From positions 1 to 22,729 of IMG/VR virus record IMGVR_UViG_3300007735_000497: a stretch of DNA of 22,729 nt; one strand, given 5' to 3'. Below, piece by piece: positions 15,331 to 22,684 of this stretch (position 1 is its first letter; each line of letters begins with the position of its first letter). The notes under the pieces are model-generated. The model was not told the origin of the DNA. It saw nothing but the letters and a program-made list of their open reading frames with translations, and did not search any database. The stretch comes from a virus. The position numbers and the translations under genes were made by a program.

Positions 15331-15752
15331 GCGATTTCCCGACTATCGTTTACCGCTGCCCTGGCGATCGTCCGGGACCGCCGCACACCACGTTCAAGAG
15401 CATCGGCATTGCTGACAAAAAGGCATTTGACAAGGCACTGGCCGAGGGCTGGTTTGCCACGCTGCCGGAAGCTGCTGAAGCGTACCTGAACCCCGCGCCG
15501 GATCGTGTCGCTGTCGTGGTGGAGCCAGAGCCGATCGATAACGCTCCGCCGACGCGTGACGAGATGCTGGCCAAAGCGGCAGAGATCGGCCTGGCGGTTG
15601 ACAAGCGCTGGTCCGACAAGACGCTGGCGAACAAGATTATCGAGGCGCTTGAGGCGCAGGAAGCGGCCGAGGCTGCTGCGCCAGAGCCGGCGCCGGAACC
15701 TACGCCGGAGCCCGTCCTTGATCCCGCCCCTGATCCGGAGCCCCAACCGTGA
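15327..15752 (+). CDS. small virion-associated protein with HeH/SAP-like motif and Pro-rich tail
   Basis: This 141-residue protein has three parts. Residues 1-55 are a short domain ([24 protein letters not shown]) that recurs in phage proteins near head-tail genes. Residues 75-108 ([20 protein letters not shown], then [10 protein letters not shown]) look like a helix-extension-helix/SAP-type nucleic-acid or protein binding unit. The last 30 residues are repeated Pro-Glu/Pro-Ala/Pro-Asp pairs, an extended acidic linker. It overlaps both neighbours (ATGA before, GTGA after). It is probably a head-completion or internal protein; the role is inferred from place, not shown. Confidence 0.65.
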   Translation: MSDFPTIVYRCPGDRPGPPHTTFKSIGIADKKAFDKALAEGWFATLPEAAEAYLNPAPDRVAVVVEPEPIDNAPPTRDEMLAKAAEIGLAVDKRWSDKTLANKIIEALEAQEAAEAAAPEPAPEPTPEPVLDPAPDPEPQP

Positions 15753-16237
15753 GCTGGACAAAGCGCGAGCTGGTGCAGAACGCCTTTGAGGAGGTGGGGC
15801 TTGCGTCCTACGCCTTCGACCTTCAGCCGGAGCAGTTCCAAGCCGGGTTGCGCCGCCTCGACAACATGATGGCGACGTGGAACAGCCGCGGTTTGCGCAT
15901 CGGCTATCCGCTTGCCGATAATCCTGGCGACAGCGATCTGGACCAGGACACCAACGTCACCGACGAGGCCATTGAGGCCATCGTCAGCAACCTTACGCTG
16001 CGCCTTGCGCCAATGATGGGCAAAACCGTCAGCCCCGACACCAAAGCAACGGCGCGATCGTCTTACATGGCGCTTCTCAGCCGCCGATCGACCATCCCGG
16101 AAAGGCTGATTGACGTGAACGCTGTTCCGGCTGGAGCTGGAACGAAATACTGGCGTGTTAACGGCGACCCGTTCCTGCAACGCGAGGATCGTGGTTTAAC
16201 GGTCGGGCCTGACGCAACGCTTGATTTCGAGAGCTGA
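15749..16237 (+). CDS. head-tail adaptor, P22 gp4-like packaged-DNA stabilisation protein
   Basis: This 162-residue protein (P22 gp4 has 166) starts with GTG in a GTGA overlap. It is helical with the family pattern: KRELVQNAFEEVGLASYAFD, then LRRLDNMMATWNSRGLRIGYPLADN, then an acidic segment, and then EAIVSNLTLRLAP. These align by eye with the gp4 helices including its MMAEW...GI.GY motif. In P22, gp4 binds below the portal after packaging, seals DNA in the head and provides the platform for tail proteins. The C-terminal part ending in LTVGPDATLDFES is extended. The gp10 homologue lies four genes downstream rather than directly after, as in P22. Confidence 0.85.
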   Translation: MSWTKRELVQNAFEEVGLASYAFDLQPEQFQAGLRRLDNMMATWNSRGLRIGYPLADNPGDSDLDQDTNVTDEAIEAIVSNLTLRLAPMMGKTVSPDTKATARSSYMALLSRRSTIPERLIDVNAVPAGAGTKYWRVNGDPFLQREDRGLTVGPDATLDFES

Positions 16238-16240
16238 TCC

Positions 16241-16957
16241 ATGACGGACATTAACCAGCTATCCTCTACGGACACGCTCACGGCGGGCGACCTGCTGCCA
16301 ATCTGGCGGGCGAACAACAGCGACACGCGCAAAACCAGCTTGACGGCGTTGCAAGCCTATTTGCAAGGCGCGTTGACTTTCTCGGCAGGCCAGTTCGTGG
16401 TGCAGTACGCGGCGCCTGCGGCGACCGGGTTCACGACGACCCTGCTGAACAACACCAATAACCAATGGCTGATCATGTCGCCGCTGGCAGCGTATGCGGC
16501 GGGGACCATCACGTTCCCGTTGCTGTCCAGCGTGACGGATAATCAGGAAATCCTGATTGTTTCGACGCAGGCTGTCACGACGCTGACCCTGTCTGGCAAT
16601 GGTGCGTCCATCGTGGGGGCGCCTACTGGCATCATCCAGAATGGAGCCATGCGGTTCAAGTTCAATTCCCTCGCTTCAACGTGGTATCTGATCGATGCCA
16701 ACAACGCCTCGGGGCAGGCCTTCCTCGGCACGGCGCAGACCTTCACAGCGCAGCAGACGCTGACGAGCGGGCTTGTGCTTCAGTCTCTGGCGGCGGCATC
16801 GATCGCGGCGGTGGCCAACGCCATCAACACAAGCGGCAAGGTCACGGGCAAGGTGGTCTATGACACGACCAACAATCGCCTGATGGTGTCGAGCGGGTCG
16901 GCTGCAGCCTCGCCCTGGTATATCGCGGATGGCTCTGGATCGGTGGTGCCGGCATGA
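16241..16957 (+). CDS. tail fibre or virion structural protein
   Basis: This 238-residue protein follows after 3 bases. The N-terminal INQLSSTDTLTAGDLLPIW with a later TSLTALQAYLQ is a pattern seen at the start of many phage tail-fibre proteins (LPAxxxLTGxDLVPVxxxGxTKKTTLSALLxY type). The middle is a Thr/Leu-rich beta region (ITFPLLSSVTDNQEILIVST, then TLTLSGNGASIVG, then a WYLI strand). The end (GKVVYDTTNNRLMVSSG and ASPWYIADGSG) is a short motif frequent at fibre C-termini. It would be an exposed structural protein, and a role in host contact is possible. No enzymatic motif is visible. Confidence 0.65.
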   Translation: MTDINQLSSTDTLTAGDLLPIWRANNSDTRKTSLTALQAYLQGALTFSAGQFVVQYAAPAATGFTTTLLNNTNNQWLIMSPLAAYAAGTITFPLLSSVTDNQEILIVSTQAVTTLTLSGNGASIVGAPTGIIQNGAMRFKFNSLASTWYLIDANNASGQAFLGTAQTFTAQQTLTSGLVLQSLAAASIAAVANAINTSGKVTGKVVYDTTNNRLMVSSGSAAASPWYIADGSGSVVPA

Positions 16958-17394
16958 TGACGGAAGACGAACACGGGCAGCTTAAAGCGCTGGCCTGGCG
17001 CACGCTGAAAGCGGTTGATCACATCGACGCCAAGGCGGCGGACGAGGGGCTTTCAATCAATACCGACTGGCGCGCGTGGCGCTCGCAGGTGCGGGCTGTG
17101 ATCCGTGGCGAGCGGCTGGACATTCCCAACGAGCCGCCGCGCTATGGCGATGCCTATAAGGCGCATTGGCAGGCTCCCGCGCCGCAGCAGCCAAGCGAGC
17201 CGCCTGCCGAGGCGCTGCTTGAAGCCTATCCGGACGAGGATCACGCGGCGCTCAAGGCGCGTATTCTTGGCGAGTTCGCTTCGCTTCGGAACATGCTGAT
17301 TGGGCAGATACCGATGACGCATGAGCAGCTTGACAGGCTCGTTGCGCTTGAACATCCGAAGTATCAGAGCTGGCTGCAAGGGGTTACCAAATGA
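16954..17394 (+). CDS. hypothetical protein within the fibre block
   Basis: This 146-residue, mainly helical protein starts with an ATGA overlap (ATG at 16957 is an equal alternative). Residues 30-52 (GLSINTDWRAWRSQVRAVIRG) are reminiscent in a general way of small tail-fibre assembly proteins, which have a WR.YR.ALR-like motif, but the match is weak. A Pro-rich stretch (PAPQQPSEPPAE) links two helical parts. Its place between two structural genes would suit a fibre chaperone. I regard that as a guess. Confidence 0.6.
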   Translation: MMTEDEHGQLKALAWRTLKAVDHIDAKAADEGLSINTDWRAWRSQVRAVIRGERLDIPNEPPRYGDAYKAHWQAPAPQQPSEPPAEALLEAYPDEDHAALKARILGEFASLRNMLIGQIPMTHEQLDRLVALEHPKYQSWLQGVTK

Positions 17395-17696
17395 TTGACC
17401 AGACATTCGGTCCCGCCTACGGATCTGGCGTATCGGTGGCCAGCGTGACGGCAACGTCAGCCTCGACGGCCATCGGCGTCGGCTCCAAGTCCATCACGGT
17501 CACGAACACGGGAACGAACAACGTTTATGTGCGTACCGGCCTGACGGGCCTGACGGCGGTGGCGGCGCAGGACTACATCGTCCTTCCGTTGACGCAGGTA
17601 AGCATCAGCAAGCCGCAGGATCACACGCACGTTGCCTATGTGTGCGATACGGCGCTGACCTCAACCCTGCACCTGATCCCTGGCGAAGGCTTCTAG
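17391..17696 (+). CDS. small beta-rich virion protein
   Basis: This 101-residue protein starts with an ATGA overlap. It is almost free of charged residues apart from a short region, with a repeated strand pattern (SITVTNTGTNNVYVRTG, DYIVLPLTQVSISKP) and a terminal LIPGEGF. This kind of single-sandwich protein, with VTNTGTNxVYVRxG and a final GEG, is frequent in phage virion operons. It may be a fibre-tip or capping subunit. No catalytic residue is seen. Confidence 0.65.
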   Translation: MIDQTFGPAYGSGVSVASVTATSASTAIGVGSKSITVTNTGTNNVYVRTGLTGLTAVAAQDYIVLPLTQVSISKPQDHTHVAYVCDTALTSTLHLIPGEGF

Positions 17697-19004
17697 ATGA
17701 GGGGGCGTAGCCGGTTCAGGTCGCGCAGCCGGGGCGGGGCAAACTCCCTGCTGTCGCAGGCGACGGCACTGCTGGGAACTGCGCCGCTGCATTATTGGGA
17801 TTTCACGTCCAACCGCGCGCTGTTCAACGGCGTGGATGTTGGCGCTGTCACCAGCACTCCAGGCTGGAGCTTCACGCGCGCCAGCACGAGCTACGCGCAG
17901 ACTCTGGCGGGAACTCTCGTCAATTTTGGCTCTGGCGTGCCGCGTATTACAAACAAGGGTCTGTTGGTTGAGGACGCCCGCACCAACCTGCTGCTGCAAT
18001 CGCAGACGCTAGCCACCGCGCCTTGGGTACCGTTTCAATCCAGCGTCACGGCAGACGCTACCGCCGCGCCCGACGGTACAACAACCGCAGACAAGCTGGT
18101 CGAAGACACAACGGCGGCGTCAACGCACTTCCACCAACAGATCGTCACCCTGACTGCTTCGGTGCAGACTTTTTCGATTTACGCCAAAGCGGCGGAACGT
18201 ACGCAGACTTCTATCTTTGTACCTACGACCGCGTTTGCGGACGCTGCGTTCCGTACGGCATCGTTTGACCTGACAGGAGCAGGCTCTACTTTTAGCGTAG
18301 CTGGCGCGGGGGCGACCGCGTCTATTGAGGCGCTGGCCAACGGCTGGTATCGCTGCGTCCTGAACGTGCCTGCTACCTTGGCTGTCGCAGCCAACATACA
18401 ATACGGCATGCTGGTAGCAAACAGCCCCACCTACACCGGCAACGGCACGTCTGGCCTGTTTCTGTGGGGCGCGCAGATCGAGGCATCTACAGTCCACTCA
18501 AGCTACATTGTGACTACAGCGGCGGCGGCAGCGCGACAAGCTGACATCCCTTCTGTCTCCAGCCCCGGGGTAAATTACCCGCTGGCCATCTACAGCCAAT
18601 TCAACCGCACCATAGGAGCGCTTGCGACAAACACAGTGGCCTTTAACATTTCAGACGGCACCCAAAACAACCGCGTATCAAACATTATCTTGGCGACCAC
18701 AAGCCAGTCAAACCCCCTCGTGGTGACGGCGGGAGTAACGCAATACGGCCCTGCTATAAACCCCGCTCTGGCGGCCAACGTAACAACAAAAATGGCAACG
18801 AGGGCAGGCGCAAGCAGCGCGAACTCTGCGCGCGACAACGTGCTGGATACAGCGACCGGCGCAATTTCTGTACCGGCGACCCCAACTCTTATTTCTATGG
18901 GTATGAACTCGTCTTTCACGGGGCAACTCAACGGCTACTTGCTGCGCGCGGCCGTATTTAACACCGCGCTGGCTGATGCCGCTTTGCAACGTGCGACCAC
19001 GTAG
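17697..19004 (+). CDS. tail or head fibre protein with carbohydrate-binding-like and LamG-like regions
   Basis: This 435-residue protein has its ATG immediately after the previous stop. Residues 1-14 are Arg/Ser-rich. The segment 50-290 is a beta-rich unit with the recurrent phage pattern LLVEDARTNLLLQSQ, then APDGTTTADKLVEDT, then a QTFSIYAKAAERT strand and GWYRC near 215, as in fibre domains that resemble carbohydrate-binding modules. The C-terminal 120 residues end in QLNGYLLRAAVFNTALADAA, a typical last helix and strand of laminin-G/concanavalin-like folds. It may contact cell-surface sugars. No hydrolase site is visible. It is likely to be the most exposed and variable virion protein in this block. 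Confidence 0.7.
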   Translation: MRGRSRFRSRSRGGANSLLSQATALLGTAPLHYWDFTSNRALFNGVDVGAVTSTPGWSFTRASTSYAQTLAGTLVNFGSGVPRITNKGLLVEDARTNLLLQSQTLATAPWVPFQSSVTADATAAPDGTTTADKLVEDTTAASTHFHQQIVTLTASVQTFSIYAKAAERTQTSIFVPTTAFADAAFRTASFDLTGAGSTFSVAGAGATASIEALANGWYRCVLNVPATLAVAANIQYGMLVANSPTYTGNGTSGLFLWGAQIEASTVHSSYIVTTAAAAARQADIPSVSSPGVNYPLAIYSQFNRTIGALATNTVAFNISDGTQNNRVSNIILATTSQSNPLVVTAGVTQYGPAINPALAANVTTKMATRAGASSANSARDNVLDTATGAISVPATPTLISMGMNSSFTGQLNGYLLRAAVFNTALADAALQRATT

Positions 19005-19018
19005 GGGGGTGAGCCATT
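19002..19018 (+). promoter_or_regulatory. extended Shine-Dalgarno and ATT start codon of the gp10-like gene
   Basis: TAGGGGGGTGAGCC (19002-19015) lies directly before ATT. The complement of the 16S rRNA 3' end is TAAGGAGGTGATCC: 11 of 14 positions are identical, and two of the three differences are G in place of A, which still pair as G-U. The core G-run ends 6 nt before ATT, the ideal distance. The in-frame codon at 19010-19012 is TGA, so no earlier start exists. Confidence 0.75.
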
Positions 19019-20416
19019 CAAATCCCGATCCTCTCAGGCGCCTACAGCGACGGCAACGCAGATTTCCGGGTCAGCTATCCGCTGAACCTAACGCCTGTTG
19101 TGCAAAGCCAGGGCATCAGCAACGGCTATCTGCGGCCGGCGGATGGCATCGTGGCGAATGGCACGGGGCCGGGCCTGGATCGCGGCGGCGTCGAGTGGAA
19201 TAACGTTCTCTATCGCGTCATGGGAACCAGCCTTGTCAGCATCAGCGATGCAGGCGTAGTGACGACGATCGGCACCATCCCAGGCACTGACCGCGCGATC
19301 ATGGTCTATTCCTTCGATTATCTTGCAATCGCGGCCAATGGCTCCCTTTACCTCTATGACGGCACCACGCTGGCGCAAAACGTAGACCCGGATCTGGGTC
19401 TGGTGGTCGATGTCGTCTGGGTCGATGGGTATTTCATGACGACGGACGGGGAAAACCTCGTCATTACGGAACTAAACAATCCGTTTTCCGTTGATCCTCT
19501 CAAGTATGGCTCGTCAGAGATCGATCCCGATCCGATTGTGGGGCTGATCAAGCTTCGGAATGAGATTTACGCCGTCAACCGCCACACCATCGAGGTGTTT
19601 CAGAACGTGGGAACCACTGGCTTCCCGTTCGAGCGCATTCAGGGCGCGCAGATCACGCGCGGAAGCGTCGGGGTGAACGCAAATTGCATGTTTCTCGACC
19701 AGATCGCCTTTATCGGCGGCGGGATGGGCGAGGGAATTGCGGTCTGGCTGGGCGTGAACGGCAATTCGCAGAAGATCAGCACGCGCGAGATCGACACTGT
19801 CCTGTCTGGTTATACCGAGGCGCAACTCGCGCTGGCGTTCCTGGAAACCCGCACCGACAAGGACCACCGGCAGCTGCTGATCCACCTGCCAGACAAGTGT
19901 CTTGTCTATGACGGGGCAAGCAGCGCGGCGGTGCAGCAGCCAGTGTGGTATTGCCTCTCGTCCAGCCTGTCTGGCGTCGGCGCCTATCGTTCGAGCAAGC
20001 TGGTCTATTCCTACAACCGCTGGAACACGGCAGACACGCAGTCCGCATCGTTTGGCTATCTCGTGGACGACATTTCGACCCATTGGGGCCAGACGGTCGG
20101 CTGGAACTTCCAGACGCAGATCATCTACAACGAGAGCCGCGGCGTGGTGGTGCACGAACTCGAGTTGGTGGCGCTTACGGGCCGCGTGGCGCTTGGGGCG
20201 GATCCGCAGATATCGACGTCCTACAGCCAGGATGGCGTGACCTACAGCCAGCCCAAGTTCATCAGGGCAGGCAAGATCGGCGATCGATCCAAGCGGCTGG
20301 TATGGCTGCAGCAAGGCGCGTTCCGGAACTGGCGCTTGCAACGCTTTTCGGGAACGTCGGACGCCTTCCTGTCCTTTGCCAGGCTGGAGGCGCGGTTAGA
20401 GCCGCTGGCCTGGTAA
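19016..20416 (+). CDS. tail hub protein, P22 gp10-like (packaged-DNA stabilisation family)
   Basis: With the ATT start the product has 466 residues, against 472 for P22 gp10. The N-terminus QIPILSGAYSDGNADF, then SYPLNLTPV and SQGISNGYLRPADGI, is what the family shows from its first residues. Later parts also match P22 gp10: a YTEAQLALAFLETR helix, then HRQLLIHLPDKCLVYDG and a C-terminal beta region. In P22, gp10 forms the tail hub between gp4 and the needle/tailspikes. No ATG, GTG or TTG lies before the conserved start; a GTG at 19100 would remove 28 conserved residues and has no Shine-Dalgarno. The ATT is therefore the most likely start. The stop overlaps the next ATG (TAATG). Confidence 0.88.
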   Translation: MQIPILSGAYSDGNADFRVSYPLNLTPVVQSQGISNGYLRPADGIVANGTGPGLDRGGVEWNNVLYRVMGTSLVSISDAGVVTTIGTIPGTDRAIMVYSFDYLAIAANGSLYLYDGTTLAQNVDPDLGLVVDVVWVDGYFMTTDGENLVITELNNPFSVDPLKYGSSEIDPDPIVGLIKLRNEIYAVNRHTIEVFQNVGTTGFPFERIQGAQITRGSVGVNANCMFLDQIAFIGGGMGEGIAVWLGVNGNSQKISTREIDTVLSGYTEAQLALAFLETRTDKDHRQLLIHLPDKCLVYDGASSAAVQQPVWYCLSSSLSGVGAYRSSKLVYSYNRWNTADTQSASFGYLVDDISTHWGQTVGWNFQTQIIYNESRGVVVHELELVALTGRVALGADPQISTSYSQDGVTYSQPKFIRAGKIGDRSKRLVWLQQGAFRNWRLQRFSGTSDAFLSFARLEARLEPLAW

Positions 20417-21204
20417 TGGCAGACCCGAAAGCCCTTACCCGCAACCAGATTGCCGCCTTCGTCGGCAACGACCCCGAAGCCATCCGGGCCATCGAAAGGC
20501 TGTTCCGCGTGGCGGGCGAGCTGACGCCGTCAGACATTGCAACGCTCAGTGCGGCGATCGAGGCCAACACGCTGGCGTTGGGCGTGGCGCAGGGGCAGGC
20601 CGAGGTGCTGACGGCTATTGCAGGGGAGCTTGCCCAGCGGGTGGTGCAGGCCGACACGGCAACGGCCCTTGCGCAAGCCGCGCTGGATCAACTGGCGCGC
20701 GTGGGGGACACGGTGCAGGGGCTGGCGCTTGCCGCCCCGATCCTGCCAGCGCGGCGCAAGGTTTATGGGACGTTTTACGACGTCAACACCCAGACAGCGG
20801 CGGCAATCAACACGGCTTACACGGTGAGCCTGTCCAACACGGATTTAAGCTTTGGCGTTTACCTGTCGGGGACGCAGATCACGGTCACTCAAACCGGGGT
20901 TTACGATTTCCAGCACTCAATCCAGATCGACAAGACCACGGGCGGCAAGGGGCTGTTTTACCTGTGGTACAGGAAGAACGGAACCGACGTTGCCGAAAGC
21001 GCAACGCGGATCAGGCTTGAGGGTAACAACAGCGAGAGCGTCGCGGCGTGGAATTACGTGTTCAAACTCAAGGCGGGCGATTATATTGAGTATCGCTGGG
21101 CGGTTGATGACACGGCGGTGGAGATCAAACGCTTTGCCGCTGCGGCTCCGGTTCCTGCCATCCCTAGCGTGATTGTGACTGTAACGGACAATATTGGAGA
21201 CTGA
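20416..21204 (+). CDS. tail needle-like protein: helical stalk plus TNF/C1q-like knob
   Basis: This 262-residue protein starts with a TAATG overlap. Residues 15-110 are helical with long Ala/Leu/Gln runs, fit for a coiled-coil stalk. Residues 116-260 read as a jelly roll of the TNF/C1q type: YGTFYDV, then a GVYDFQHSIQI strand, FYLWYRKNG, and LKAGDYIEYRW. The gene lies between the gp10-like and gp7-like genes, where P22 has gene 26, the needle that plugs the tail; phage Sf6 has a needle with such a knob. Stalk and knob would be trimeric. Similar proteins with this N-terminus (MADPKxLTRNQ) also occur in other phages, so the needle role is inferred from position and architecture. Confidence 0.7.
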   Translation: MADPKALTRNQIAAFVGNDPEAIRAIERLFRVAGELTPSDIATLSAAIEANTLALGVAQGQAEVLTAIAGELAQRVVQADTATALAQAALDQLARVGDTVQGLALAAPILPARRKVYGTFYDVNTQTAAAINTAYTVSLSNTDLSFGVYLSGTQITVTQTGVYDFQHSIQIDKTTGGKGLFYLWYRKNGTDVAESATRIRLEGNNSESVAAWNYVFKLKAGDYIEYRWAVDDTAVEIKRFAAAAPVPAIPSVIVTVTDNIGD

Positions 21205-21207
21205 TGG

Positions 21208-21543
21208 ATGGCCGTAACAGCAAGGGTTCTGGTTCCGCCTAAGCAGCTTGAAAACGCCCAGACGGCGCAATACACGGCGACGAACGTGCGGGCCATCATA
21301 GACAAGGCGACGGTGACAAACACGTCAGCCAGCAACGTCACGCTTTCGGTTAACCTTGTTACGGTCAGCGGGTCGGCCAGTTCGTCCAACCTGATCATCG
21401 ATAACCGCACCATCGTTCCAGACGAAACGTATCTTTGCCCGGAACTAGTCGGCCAGGTTCTTGAGGCGGGCGGGTTCATCTCCACTATCGCAGGGGCGGC
21501 AACTTCGCTAACCATGCGCGTGTCTGGCCGGGAGATTTCCTGA
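21208..21543 (+). CDS. small beta-rich virion protein
   Basis: This 111-residue protein has GGAG 9 nt before the ATG. It is Thr/Ser/Val-rich with alternating strands (RAIIDKATVTNTSASNVTLSV, LIIDNRTIVPDETYLC), and ends in a MRVSGREIS strand. It resembles other single-domain structural proteins of phage late operons with the pattern KATVTNTSxxxVTLSVxLV. It is probably a virion accessory, located beside the needle-like gene. No more precise role can be given. Its stop overlaps the next ATG (TGATG). Confidence 0.65.
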   Translation: MAVTARVLVPPKQLENAQTAQYTATNVRAIIDKATVTNTSASNVTLSVNLVTVSGSASSSNLIIDNRTIVPDETYLCPELVGQVLEAGGFISTIAGAATSLTMRVSGREIS

Positions 21544-21947
21544 TGTTTGAAGACTTCGCCAAGCGTTTAGGCGAGTTGGGCGGCCTGCCGGAAATCGAGC
21601 TAACGCCGCGGCAGAACAAGCTTAACCGCGAGATGACGATTGAGGAGTGGGGCTACGGCCCGGAAGCGCCCAGCCTGGCGAAGGGGTCGAACAAGCCGTT
21701 CTATTCGGGCTTGGCGAGGGCGTGGGGCATCGAGGAAGCCGAAGCCCGGCGGCGGATGTGTGGAAACTGCGAATACTGGAAGGCCTGCGAGGACACGCAG
21801 GAAATGCTCGAAGCCATCCCCGTGACGCCGTACGACGAAGCGGGTGGCGCGGCGCGGGGCTATTGCGAGGAACACGAGTTCGCCTGCGCGGCGTCCCGTG
21901 TTTGCAAGAGCTGGGAAGAAGTCGAGATGGAAGAGGGGTATGATTGA
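21543..21947 (+). CDS. Cys-rich protein, probable metal-binding, unknown function
   Basis: This 134-residue protein has two regions. The first 70 residues are charged (RQNKLNREMTIEEWGYGPEA, then SGLARAWGI). The second holds cysteines at MCGNC, YWKAC, GYC, and a last pair in FACAASRVC, arranged as in zinc or Fe-S binding sites. A pattern CGNCxYW....GYCxxHxFxCxAxRxCxSWE is recurrent among phage proteins of this type in my memory, but I know no function. It sits between virion genes, so a virion or assembly role is possible. Both ends overlap neighbours by TGATG. Confidence 0.65.
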   Translation: MFEDFAKRLGELGGLPEIELTPRQNKLNREMTIEEWGYGPEAPSLAKGSNKPFYSGLARAWGIEEAEARRRMCGNCEYWKACEDTQEMLEAIPVTPYDEAGGAARGYCEEHEFACAASRVCKSWEEVEMEEGYD

Positions 21948-22684
21948 TGTGGCCTCTCATTGCGACAATCGGATCTGCCATCATCGGCGGCGCTATGTCC
22001 TCCAAGGCGCAGAAGTCTGCCGCTAAAACAGCAGCCGGGGCGCAGACAGCGGCCACTGATGCCAGCATGGCCGAGCAGCGCCGGCAGTTCGACAGCATCC
22101 AGGCGCTGTTCCGGCCCTACGTAGAGGCGGGCGGCGGCGCTCTGGCGCGTCAGCTTGACCTGGTCGGCAACAACGGTCCCGAAGCCCAGCAGCGAGCCAT
22201 TCAGGCGATCGAGATGGGGCCAGAGTTCGCCGCCATGACCCGGCAGGGCGAAGAGGCCATCTTGCAGAACGCGGCTGCAACCGGCGGGCTGCGCGGCGGG
22301 AACGTCCAGAGCGCGCTGGCGAAGTTCCGGCCAGAGGTGCTGTCCAGCCTTCTCAACCAGCAATACCAGCGCCTCGGCGGCCTGACGCAGCTGGGGCAGG
22401 CGTCGGCGGGAAATCAGGCGGCGGGTGCGCAGACGTTTGCAAACAACATGTCGCAACTCTTCACGCAGCGCGGCGAGGCGCTGGCCGGTAGCGCGCTGGC
22501 GCGAGGCCAGGCCAACGCGAACATGTGGGGCAACATCGCGGGCAGCGTCGGCTTTGCCGCGGGGCGGGGGATGTTTGGTGGGATGGGCGCAGGCGCTCCG
22601 GGTACGGACATCGGCGGCGGACCTGGCGTTGGCATGGCATCTACCGGCGGCAATCGCGTTGGCGGGCTTGGAGGGCTCTTCTGA
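21947..22684 (+). CDS. DNA ejection protein, P22 gp7-like
   Basis: This 245-residue protein (P22 gp7 has 229) starts at ATG 21947; a TTG at 21944 is possible, but GAAGAGGGG ends 8 nt before the ATG. The N-terminus MWPLIATIGSAIIGGAMSSK is hydrophobic with small residues, as in ejection proteins. The middle is Ala/Gln-rich helix (DSIQALFRPYVEAGGGALAR, EAILQNAAATGGLRG, LSSLLNQQYQRLGG), matching the pattern of phage DNA-transfer proteins. The last 45 residues are Gly-rich. In P22, gp7 leaves the capsid with DNA and helps form the conduit across the cell envelope. Its position after the needle gene agrees. Confidence 0.8.
   Translation: MWPLIATIGSAIIGGAMSSKAQKSAAKTAAGAQTAATDASMAEQRRQFDSIQALFRPYVEAGGGALARQLDLVGNNGPEAQQRAIQAIEMGPEFAAMTRQGEEAILQNAAATGGLRGGNVQSALAKFRPEVLSSLLNQQYQRLGGLTQLGQASAGNQAAGAQTFANNMSQLFTQRGEALAGSALARGQANANMWGNIAGSVGFAAGRGMFGGMGAGAPGTDIGGGPGVGMASTGGNRVGGLGGLF

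Noticed and set aside
18976-19203. Alternative frame starting at or reading through GTG 19009, considered as a real start or frameshift partner of the gp10-like gene
   Set aside because: The product is Arg/Gln-rich without similarity, and no slippery sequence joins it to the conserved frame; ATT at 19016 explains the data better.
19945-20415. Upstream extension of the needle-like gene, overlapping the gp10-like gene
   Set aside because: The extension lies out of frame under the conserved gp10-like C-terminus; the TAATG at 20416 is the natural start.
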